DNA from: Corynebacterium tuberculostearicum
GTDB taxonomy: Bacteria; Actinomycetota; Actinomycetes; Mycobacteriales; Mycobacteriaceae
Reading direction: 5' to 3'
Assembly: GCF_030506365.1 (NCBI RefSeq)
Contig: NZ_CP073092.1
Location: 434,001 to 498,000 of the forward strand
Length of the DNA: 64,000 nt
Both the position numbers and the translations under genes were made by a program. Positions 1-6,569 of the stretch are shown piece after piece; the first letter of the stretch is position 1, and every line of letters starts with the position of its first letter. The notes beneath the pieces are model-generated. The model saw nothing but the letters and a program-made list of their open reading frames with translations, did no database searches and was not told the origin of the DNA.

Positions 1-1
1 G

Positions 2-613
2 AAATGGGTGGCGTTGAGGGGGAGCGTCGGAAAGCGGAATAAGGTGGCCGAAATCATGCTGGCCGAAGCCCGCGTGCTTGGCTTCCGCGATGGCACCCTG
101 ACGCTGGGACACACCACCGGTGCGCTGGCCGAGCGCATCAATGCGCCCGCCAACAACGCCGTCATAGTGGAGGTGCTCAAGGAGGAGTTCCAGCGCGATG
201 TGGCCGTGACCTGTGTGGTGGGCACCGACCCGAAGACCGCCGGTTTCGACGCCCCGCGGCCGCCACAGCGCAAGGAAGCGTGGACGCCGAATCAGCCGGC
301 GCGCGAGCCGGCCGACGACCAGGAGGCGGAGAGTAAGCCGGAAAGCGCGCCCGGGTGGCGCTCGCGCATCGCACGGGCGACGCAGGCGGCCAAGCAACGC
401 GATGAATCGCAGTTCAGCAATGGCGTGCCGCTGCCGTCCGAGCCTGAGCCGGACTTTGGCGCTCCGCCCGAGGAGCCGCCGGCCTATACCCGCGACGACG
501 AAGAGCGCGACATGATGGAGGCCGCGCAGTCGACCGGCGAGATGGATCATCGCAGCGCTACCGAGGTAGCTATGGAGCTGCTGGAGCGTGAGCTGGGCGC
601 CCGGCGTGCCTAA
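2..613 (+). CDS. dnaX: DNA polymerase III subunit gamma/tau, 3' end (partial)
   Basis: This is the C-terminal 203 codons of the clamp-loader subunit; the AAA+ ATPase part lies before the window. The reading frame is open from base 2. The visible part begins in the tau-type C-terminal fold (VAEIMLAEARVLGFRDGTLT, then LGHTTGALAERIN), the segment that in actinobacterial DnaX follows the W-x-V-L repeat region. A Pro/Glu-rich linker (about residues 75-150) and a short helical tail (ATEVAMELLERELG) follow. The order dnaX-ybaB-recR is widespread in bacteria and supports the assignment. No start can be given because the gene is truncated by the window edge. Confidence 0.85.
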   Translation, partial: KWVALRGSVGKRNKVAEIMLAEARVLGFRDGTLTLGHTTGALAERINAPANNAVIVEVLKEEFQRDVAVTCVVGTDPKTAGFDAPRPPQRKEAWTPNQPAREPADDQEAESKPESAPGWRSRIARATQAAKQRDESQFSNGVPLPSEPEPDFGAPPEEPPAYTRDDEERDMMEAAQSTGEMDHRSATEVAMELLERELGARRA

Positions 614-675
614 CCGGCAAGCACGGTACACTCGGGCGGTAGCGAAATTTACAGTTGAATTAGAAAGGAAACGAC

Positions 676-1044
676 ATGGCTGACCAAGACCCAATGCAGC
701 AGGCAAATGACATGAACGACCTCATCGCGCAGGCCGCGCAGGTGCAGGCGGACCTGCAGAAGGCGCAGGAAGAAATCCTCGCCACCAACGTTGAGGGCCA
801 GGCAGGAAACGGCTTGGTTAAGGTGACCATGACCGGTGGTGCCGAGCTCGTGGACCTGCAGATCGATAAGTCCGTCGTGGACCCGGAGGACGTCGACACC
901 CTTCAGGACCTGGTCATGGGCGCGTTCAAGGAGGCCCACGCTGCGGCCGGCCGCCTGGCACAGGAGAAGATTGGCCCGCTGTCCCAGGGCATGGGCGGCC
1001 AGGGTGGCCCGTCTTTTGAGGATGTCTTCGGCGGCAACCAGTAG
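676..1044 (+). CDS. ybaB: YbaB/EbfC family nucleoid-associated protein
   Basis: A 122-residue protein of the usual YbaB size. The N-terminal helix (DPMQQANDMNDLIAQAAQVQ) and the QLQ-type coiled region lead into the family beta core: GLVKVTMTGGAELVDLQIDKSVVDPEDVDTL. A DL-rich helix (LQDLVMGAFKEAHAAA) and a Gly-rich tail follow. YbaB proteins are dimeric tweezers that bind DNA and are encoded with dnaX and recR. The start has a good ribosome site (GAAAGGAAACGAC before ATG). It sits 62 bp after dnaX and is followed by a strong hairpin terminator, so recR is probably transcribed separately or by read-through. Confidence 0.93.
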   Translation: MADQDPMQQANDMNDLIAQAAQVQADLQKAQEEILATNVEGQAGNGLVKVTMTGGAELVDLQIDKSVVDPEDVDTLQDLVMGAFKEAHAAAGRLAQEKIGPLSQGMGGQGGPSFEDVFGGNQ

Positions 1045-1059
1045 TCCGCGCGATACGAT

Positions 1060-1096
1060 AAAAGGCCGTTGCCCCGCGTTGGGGCCGCGGCCTTTT
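1060..1096 (+). terminator. Intrinsic terminator after ybaB
   Basis: The arms AAAAGGCCG and CGGCCTTTT enclose a second paired block CCCC/GGGG, giving a long GC-rich hairpin ending in TTTT. It lies between ybaB and recR. Confidence 0.8.
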
Positions 1097-1116
1097 GCTG
1101 ATTTTGGGAGTAATTG

Positions 1117-1773
1117 ATGTTTGAAGGACCTCTGCAAGACCTCATCGACGAGTTTTCGCGCCTGCCGGGCATCGGCCCGAAGTCGGCGCAGCGCATCGCG
1201 TTTCACGTTTTGCACATGGAGCCTGAGGACATCGAGCGGCTGCAGAACGCCTTGGGTGCGGTGCGCGATGGCGTGACCTTCTGCCGCATCTGCTGCAATA
1301 TTTCCCGCGAGGATGTCTGCCGCATCTGTATTAATTCGCAGCGCGACGCCTCGACCATTTGCGTGGTGGAAGAGCCGAAGGATATCCAGGTCATCGAGCG
1401 CACCGGAGAGTATGAGGGCCGCTACCACGTCTTGGGTGGCGCGCTGGATCCGCTAGCGAATGTGGGCCCGCGCGATTTGAACATTTCCACGCTGTTGCAG
1501 CGCCTCGGTGGCGTGCTGCCAGACCGCGAGCTGGCGGATTCCACCCCTGAAGCCCCGCTTTACGACGCCACCCCCACCATCCACGAAGTCATCCTCGCCA
1601 CCGACCCCAATACCGAGGGCGAGGCCACCGCCGCATACTTGGTGCGGTTGCTGCGTGACTTCCCTGATTTGAAGATCACCAGATTGGCCTCCGGCATGCC
1701 GCTCGGAGGCGATTTGGAGTTCGTGGACGAGCTCACCTTGTCCCGCGCGCTTTCTGGCCGCCTGACCATTTAG
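1117..1773 (+). CDS. recR: Recombination mediator protein RecR
   Basis: RecR forms ring-shaped tetramers and acts with RecF/RecO to load RecA at gapped DNA. The 218-residue length is typical. Visible in order: the helix-hairpin-helix ([17 protein letters not shown], residues 16-32), the four-Cys zinc finger ([16 protein letters not shown], about residues 57-72), and the Toprim domain with [12 protein letters not shown] and the acidic [14 protein letters not shown] motif. The start is taken as ATG 1117, behind GGGAG at 1106-1110. The next TTG upstream adds only one codon and has worse spacing. No gene overlaps it. Confidence 0.96.
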   Translation: MFEGPLQDLIDEFSRLPGIGPKSAQRIAFHVLHMEPEDIERLQNALGAVRDGVTFCRICCNISREDVCRICINSQRDASTICVVEEPKDIQVIERTGEYEGRYHVLGGALDPLANVGPRDLNISTLLQRLGGVLPDRELADSTPEAPLYDATPTIHEVILATDPNTEGEATAAYLVRLLRDFPDLKITRLASGMPLGGDLEFVDELTLSRALSGRLTI

Positions 1774-1797
1774 CGCGGGTGAGCGCGCGAGCGCGGA

Positions 1798-2889
1798 CTA
1801 AGGCACGGCGGCCGTGGGCCCGGTTCGCGCGCGGCCGGTGAACACCGGCGGGCCGTGTGCTTTGCTTGCCGTCCCGTTATCTGCGCTGCTGTGTACACCG
1901 CTGTGGCCGCTATGCATGCTGCTAGGCGTAGCGTTGTGCCGGCTGGCGGGCGGGAGCCAGGCGATTCGACCGTTGACGCGGGCCATGCGGCCGCGGCCGG
2001 GCAGCCCGTTGATGGAGTTGTGATACGGGCAGAGCAAGGCCATGTTTTCGGGGTGCGTGAGGCCGCCGCGGGAGTATTCGATGAGGTGGTGGGCTTGGCA
2101 TTCGGCGGCGGGGCGTCGGCAAGCGGGCCAGGCGCAGCGGGCGCCTTCGGCCTCGAGCATGCGACGCTGCTTCGCGGAGGCCTGCCGGGTTCGGTAGAGA
2201 TTGACGGGGCCGCGCTCGGGGTGGATGAGCGTGAAGAGGCCGGCGCCGGCTAGGGTGCGGCGGACGAGTTCGGCGCCGGTGATGGTCGCGCCGTTGGTCA
2301 TGGCGAGGCGGATGTCGTCGCCGTCGCCAGCCAGGATTTTCAGGTAATCCGGCAGCTCGATGATGACATTGGTGGTCACGGTCGCTGGCGCGGCGGCGCG
2401 GGACCCGGTGAGCCAGGCCAGCGGGTCGGATTTGGCGGCGGCCCAGATATCGGCCATCTGCGCGGCGGGGCCGGTAAAACTCAGGGTGGTTTTCTCGCCG
2501 TGCATGATGCGGCGGCCGCCGTCTTCGCGCTCGGGCGGCGGGTTGATTTCGCGCAGCAGCCGCGTCGCCGCGCGCGAGACCTGCGCGGTGGTGCCGGCGG
2601 TGGCGCATAGCTTCTCGCGGAATTGCCAGCGCTTGGTGGGGTCAGAAATGCCGCGCGAGCGGCGGGCGATGAGCGCGAGGGTTTCCAGGCTGTGTTGGTT
2701 GCGGCGCGCGGCGGCCAGGGCGCGGGATTGATAGCGCGAGTGGCTGGTGGGCGAGAGGAAGGCCGCGGCGGTGCGGCGCACGGTGCGCGCTTGGTCCGCG
2801 GGCAGGGGCAGGCTGGAGGCGGCGTGGGCCTCTTCGAGAAGTTCCACGCCGCGCTTAGCGATGTCGCCCAGCTGCTCCAATAACGTCAT
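1798..2889 (-). CDS. HNH endonuclease-domain protein (DUF222-type)
   Basis: A 363-residue protein of the abundant actinobacterial class with an alpha-helical N-terminal region and a C-terminal HNH nuclease fold. The HNH block is visible near residues 270-310: RCAWPACRRPAAECQAHHLI, then EYSRGGLTHPENMALLCPYH and N. It carries the paired Cys positions, the HH and the final H-x3-N arrangement expected for metal binding and catalysis. A Pro/Ala-rich tail follows. The start is ATG at 2889, which has TAGGCT 7 nt upstream, a leaderless arrangement. Substrate and biological role are unknown; such genes are often mobile or multi-copy. It points away from recR and converges with it. Confidence 0.82.
   Translation of the reverse strand: MTLLEQLGDIAKRGVELLEEAHAASSLPLPADQARTVRRTAAAFLSPTSHSRYQSRALAAARRNQHSLETLALIARRSRGISDPTKRWQFREKLCATAGTTAQVSRAATRLLREINPPPEREDGGRRIMHGEKTTLSFTGPAAQMADIWAAAKSDPLAWLTGSRAAAPATVTTNVIIELPDYLKILAGDGDDIRLAMTNGATITGAELVRRTLAGAGLFTLIHPERGPVNLYRTRQASAKQRRMLEAEGARCAWPACRRPAAECQAHHLIEYSRGGLTHPENMALLCPYHNSINGLPGRGRMARVNGRIAWLPPASRHNATPSSMHSGHSGVHSSADNGTASKAHGPPVFTGRARTGPTAAVP
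2114..2124 (+). repeat. First of 11 dispersed CGTCGGCAAGC 11-mers
   Basis: The exact 11-mer occurs in this orientation at 2114, 4364, 7682, 9098, 12848, 51295 and 60224. Its reverse complement GCTTGCCGACG occurs at 16192, 41827, 53264 and 61931. The flanking bases are usually GGG or GG before and G or GnG after. Near copies lie at about 43768, 48566, 55576, 58803 and 61026. The sites lie within genes in more than one reading frame, so the constraint seems to be on DNA. Confidence 0.7.
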
Positions 2890-2939
2890 GCCCCGCAGCC
2901 TATGAGCGGGGGCACGCGCCTACAAGGGGAAGCGGCCGA

Positions 2940-2992
2940 GCCTGTGGATAACTCGGGGGTTGTGGGGCCGCCGGGCGAAGTTATCCACAGGC
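2940..2992. repeat. 14-bp inverted repeat containing two DnaA-box 9-mers
   Basis: The arms GCCTGTGGATAACT (2940-2953) and AGTTATCCACAGGC (2979-2992) are perfectly complementary across a 25-nt loop. Each arm contains TTATCCACA or its complement (2943-2951 and 2981-2989), the consensus DnaA box. The repeat fills the gap between the stop of gatD and the start of the HNH gene. It could act as a hairpin after gatD, but there is no T-tract. Confidence 0.75.
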
Positions 2993-2998
2993 GCGGGC

Positions 2999-3772
2999 CT
3001 ATCTTTGGGAGCGCGGGGGCTCGGAGGCGTTAAAACGTTCGACGCGCAGGCGGTCGACGGCCGGGATCTCAATCGGTTCGAGGTCCGCGAGGGCCACGCC
3101 CATGGCCTGGGCGAGGAGGAGATCCGCCAGCTGCGGGTTTCGAGCCAGCGCCGGGCCGTGCATATAGGTGGCGATGACGCTGTCTTGGACGGCGCCTTCG
3201 TAGGTGCGCTGGGCGGAGCCGTCGCTCAGATCGGCGGTGGCGGCCTGGTCGGCATTGCCATTGCCGCGGGTGAGCGTGCCGAGCGGCTGCGCGGAGGGGC
3301 CGAGGATGGTGGCGCCTAGGTGGTTTTCAAAACCGGTCAGCGGCTCGGTGAGGTCCGCGGTAACGCCGGCGCGGGTGGGCTCGGAGGCTACCTCGCCGAT
3401 GGCGCGGTCCTGCATGCCGGCCGTGGTGGCGTCGAGCAGCCCGACGCCGTCGATAATGCGGCCGGAGGCGCGGAAGGATTCGCCCAGGACCTGCAGGCCG
3501 GCGCAAATGGCAAAGACGGGGCGGCCGGCGTTAGCGGCGCGGGTAAGGCCGCCATCGGAAATCAGGTGGTCCGCGGCCAGGATCTGCGCGGTATCTTCGC
3601 CGCCGCCGAGGGTGTAGATATCCAGCGTCTCGGGCACGGGCTCGCCCAAGCGGATGGGGTGAATCTCCGCCTCGAAGCCGCGCATGCGGGCGCGCTGGCG
3701 CAGGACGAGGGCGTTGCCGTCGTCGCCGTAGGTACCGAGGACGTCGGGAAGCACTAGGCCGATATTAAGCAT
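2999..3772 (-). CDS. gatD: Lipid II isoglutaminyl synthase, glutaminase subunit GatD
   Basis: GatD supplies ammonia from glutamine to MurT, which amidates the alpha-carboxyl of D-Glu in lipid II to D-iso-glutamine. The 257-residue protein shows the class I amidotransferase fold of the CobB/CobQ type: NIGLVLPDVLGTYGDDGNAL at the N terminus, the oxyanion-side YTLGGGEDTAQ, and the nucleophile elbow PVFAICAGLQVLGESF with the catalytic Cys (about residue 94). A late catalytic His is in TYMHGPALARNPQLADLLL. It overlaps the 3' end of murT by 8 bp, so the two are translationally coupled and made together. The symbol rests on this pairing and on the motifs. Confidence 0.93.
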   Translation of the reverse strand: MLNIGLVLPDVLGTYGDDGNALVLRQRARMRGFEAEIHPIRLGEPVPETLDIYTLGGGEDTAQILAADHLISDGGLTRAANAGRPVFAICAGLQVLGESFRASGRIIDGVGLLDATTAGMQDRAIGEVASEPTRAGVTADLTEPLTGFENHLGATILGPSAQPLGTLTRGNGNADQAATADLSDGSAQRTYEGAVQDSVIATYMHGPALARNPQLADLLLAQAMGVALADLEPIEIPAVDRLRVERFNASEPPRSQR

Positions 3773-5042
3773 TGGTGGCCTCCTTGGAAAGCGCCTTCTT
3801 CAAATCGCGGAAGGCGGTGTAGTTGGCGAGGACCTCGATACGGCCCTCCGGGCAGGCGGCGAGCGCGTCCATCGGGTCCGGGATGAGCTCGTGGGAGATA
3901 TCGGCGTAGACCAGGCGCACAGCGAGATCGGTGCCGCGCTCGCCGGCGGCCTTGACGCTTAAGCCGTTGAAGCCTTCGAATTTCACGTCCCACAGCCAGG
4001 ACATGTCGATGCCATCGGCCACCTGGCCGTTGGTGGCGATGACCAGGCCATCGGCGCTGCGGTCCACCATGGACAGGGCTTCTTGCCAGCCGGCCGGGTT
4101 CTTGGCTAGCAGCAGGCGAATTTCGCGGCCCTTCCAGTGAATGGTGGAGTAGCGGCCGGCGACGTCATCGATGCCCTCGGCGGCCGCAATGGCCTTATCG
4201 AGGTCCACACCGAAGCCCTGCACGGCCGCGGCGATGGCCTGGGCGGCGTTGCCCCGGTTCGCGCGGCCGGGCAGCGCCAGGTTCAGCGGGCGCTTGGCGG
4301 TGGGGGTGATAATGCCATGCTTATCGACGCCCCAGGTAGGCTGCGGCCGGCGGAATTCGCGGCCGTCGGCAAGCGGCTTAACGGCATACCAGTCATCCTC
4401 GGTGCGCACGACGTGCCCGCCGGTGCGCGGGCAGGTGACGGAATCGCCGAGCCAGCCGGCACCGGCCGAGACCCAAATGACATTCTTGGCGTCATAGGCC
4501 ACGGAGGTCATGAGCACGTCGTCGCAATTGGCGATGACGAGCATGTCCGGGTGAGCCTCCACGGCGCCGCGCAGGGCGCGCTCAATCTTGTTGATTTCGC
4601 CCACGCGGTCCAGCTGGTCGCGGGTGAGGTTGAGCAGAACCAGCGCCTGCGGGTTGAGGTTATCGGCCACGTGGGGCACGTGGAGCTCGTCCACCTCGAG
4701 GACCAGGTGGGAGGCGTCTTTGCCGGCCATGAGCGCGGAGATGATGCCGGCGTCCATGTTGTCGCCGCCGTCGTTGGTGGCTACGGTGTGCTCGGCGCGG
4801 ACAGCGGCGGCCAACATGCGGGTGGTGGTGGACTTGCCGTTGGTGCCGGTAACCAGCACGGCTGGGCGCCCACCGCCCAAGTTGGTCATGATGGAAGGGT
4901 CAATGGCATTGGCGATTAGACCACCGATCATTCCGCCGGCGCCACGGCCGGTGGCGCGGGAAGCGGTGGTGGCCAGCTTCGCGGCGGTAGTGGCGGTGGT
5001 GGTGCGCAACTTTTTCAGCGCACCCGGGACTCTAAAACTCAT
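3765..5042 (-). CDS. murT: Lipid II isoglutaminyl synthase, ATPase subunit MurT
   Basis: This Mur-ligase-like subunit partners with GatD (425 residues). The central ATPase motif VLVTGTNGKSTTTRMLAAA (about residues 62-80) and the acidic LVLEVDELHVPHVADNLNPQ are clear, followed by NLTRDQLDR and the C-terminal DUF1727-type region. The start ATG at 5042 is preceded by TACCCT with 7 nt spacing, a leaderless layout. One oddity is the position where many MurT proteins carry a Cys4 zinc ribbon: here it reads TCPRTGGHV, with a single Cys, so the ribbon appears lost. It heads the murT-gatD operon. Confidence 0.93.
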   Translation of the reverse strand: MSFRVPGALKKLRTTTATTAAKLATTASRATGRGAGGMIGGLIANAIDPSIMTNLGGGRPAVLVTGTNGKSTTTRMLAAAVRAEHTVATNDGGDNMDAGIISALMAGKDASHLVLEVDELHVPHVADNLNPQALVLLNLTRDQLDRVGEINKIERALRGAVEAHPDMLVIANCDDVLMTSVAYDAKNVIWVSAGAGWLGDSVTCPRTGGHVVRTEDDWYAVKPLADGREFRRPQPTWGVDKHGIITPTAKRPLNLALPGRANRGNAAQAIAAAVQGFGVDLDKAIAAAEGIDDVAGRYSTIHWKGREIRLLLAKNPAGWQEALSMVDRSADGLVIATNGQVADGIDMSWLWDVKFEGFNGLSVKAAGERGTDLAVRLVYADISHELIPDPMDALAACPEGRIEVLANYTAFRDLKKALSKEATNA

Positions 5043-5069
5043 GTCCCCTAGGGTAGTCGGGCGGGCGGC

Positions 5070-6518
5070 TTAGTCGTTCTTTTTCGCCGCCGAGCCGCCA
5101 GAATTTCGTCGGCCTCTGCCGCGACCACCGCGGCCGCCGCGGCGCCGGCGCCGCTTGTTGTTCTTCCCGCCGCCCTTTTTGTTGTGCTGCGGCGAGCGTT
5201 GGGCGCGCGGCGCAGGCTTAGCGGATTCGGGTTCGGGCTCGGCGTCTTCGATGCGCGTGAGGGCGTCAAGAAACGCGGCGTCCGACATCAGCGGAATGCC
5301 CTTGCGGTGGGCATGCATGGGCTTTCCCACCAGATCCGTGGTGACATTGCAGACAACCAGCGAGGACTCGCGGGTAAGCTTTTCCGAATAATTGAGCTCC
5401 TCGCGCATGAGCGCGGCGATGATGGTGTCCGGATCCTCGAGGATTTCCGGTGCGACCACGATTTCCATGCCGCGGCGCAGCTCCTTGCCCGGCTCGTATT
5501 TGCCGGGATTGTGGTGCTGGACGGGGGCCTCGGCGGCGTCGACGCGCACGTGGGAGCGTTGTAGGCCGAAGCGATCGGCGCGCACGTCCTCCGGCGTATA
5601 GCTGCGCACTGTGCCGCCTTCTTGCTTGCGGTAGAGCGCGATGAGCAGCTCGGTGTCCTCGCGCGACGTTTCCGGCTCGGGGCGGGAGGCTCGCTCCACC
5701 GAGGCCTGCGGCGTGGCGTCTAGGCCGCTCTGCTTGGCGACGCCCCCCAGCCGCACATCATTTGCCCGCACCTGCTGCGCGTAGGAGGTAGCCAAGGTAT
5801 CGATAATGCGGACGGGCGTGGGGACGTGTCCGACCTTTTGGCGGCGCCGGCGGCCCTTATTGCGGCCACGGTTGCGCGCCCGGTTTTGGCGCGCGGCGGC
5901 CATCATGGCGCGGCGGGCCTCGGCGACGAGAAAGCCCCAGGTATAGGGGAGATCGTGGACGATGAGCGTGCGGCCGTCGATAAGCCTGTCCAGCGATTTA
6001 AGGATCTTGCCAAAAGCTGGTGCCTGCTCAATATCGGTGGTGCTCAGCCCGTGGAGGTGGCGCGGTCCGGCGTCGATATCGGGTTTAAGGACGGCGTGGA
6101 AGAGCTGGCCTTGTTCGCCGGCGTCGTTGAAAGCAACGGCGTCGATAGTCACGATGCGCCCGGTGCTGGGGTGGATGCCGGTGGTCTGTAGGGTCAGCGC
6201 CACGTAGGGGTAGTCGGCCGCATCGGTGGACGAGTCGGCCTGCTGCGGCTGCTGTGGCTTCTTATTAGCCGTTTTCTGCGCGGCAGGTCGCTCGTGATGG
6301 GCAGGTGGGTGCGGCTTCGGCTTCGGTTTTGGCTTGGGCTTTGCGGCGTCTGGTTCGCCGGACGGCCGCACCGCGCGGCGCGGCCGAGTGCGTCGTTGTT
6401 CTGCGCCTGGTTTGGGCGCTGTGGACCTGGCCGCGTGGCGCGAAGCCACCGTCGCGGGCGACGGCGCTGGGGCCGACGCCGGCGTGTGCTGCGGGGAGGG
6501 GCCAGGTGTGTTGTTCAT
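5070..6518 (-). CDS. DnaQ-fold exonuclease-like protein with BRCT-like domain, catalytic acids missing
   Basis: 482 residues from ATG 6518, chosen because TACACT lies 7 nt upstream (leaderless); an ATG 24 bp further upstream lacks a ribosome site. A Pro/Lys-rich low-complexity N-terminal region precedes a DnaQ/epsilon-like domain (about residues 105-310): YVALTLQTTGIHPSTGRIV, FHAVLKPD, HGLSTTDIEQAPAF. In active epsilon exonucleases the first motif is D-x-E; here it is L-x-Q. The second motif lacks its Asp (VHDLPYTWGFL). The third lacks the His. A BRCT-like region follows (SLVVCNVTTDLVGKPMHAHR, then KGIPLMSDAAFLDAL). The tail is very basic and Gly/Arg-rich. It is often annotated as DNA polymerase III epsilon, but the sequence argues for a non-catalytic nucleic-acid-binding role. 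Confidence 0.75.
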   Translation of the reverse strand: MNNTPGPSPQHTPASAPAPSPATVASRHAARSTAPKPGAEQRRTRPRRAVRPSGEPDAAKPKPKPKPKPHPPAHHERPAAQKTANKKPQQPQQADSSTDAADYPYVALTLQTTGIHPSTGRIVTIDAVAFNDAGEQGQLFHAVLKPDIDAGPRHLHGLSTTDIEQAPAFGKILKSLDRLIDGRTLIVHDLPYTWGFLVAEARRAMMAAARQNRARNRGRNKGRRRRQKVGHVPTPVRIIDTLATSYAQQVRANDVRLGGVAKQSGLDATPQASVERASRPEPETSREDTELLIALYRKQEGGTVRSYTPEDVRADRFGLQRSHVRVDAAEAPVQHHNPGKYEPGKELRRGMEIVVAPEILEDPDTIIAALMREELNYSEKLTRESSLVVCNVTTDLVGKPMHAHRKGIPLMSDAAFLDALTRIEDAEPEPESAKPAPRAQRSPQHNKKGGGKNNKRRRRRGGRGGRGRGRRNSGGSAAKKND

Positions 6519-6569
6519 TAAACTCAGTGTAGTATCCCGCATTTCGCGCAGGGGGACAGGGCGCGCCGC

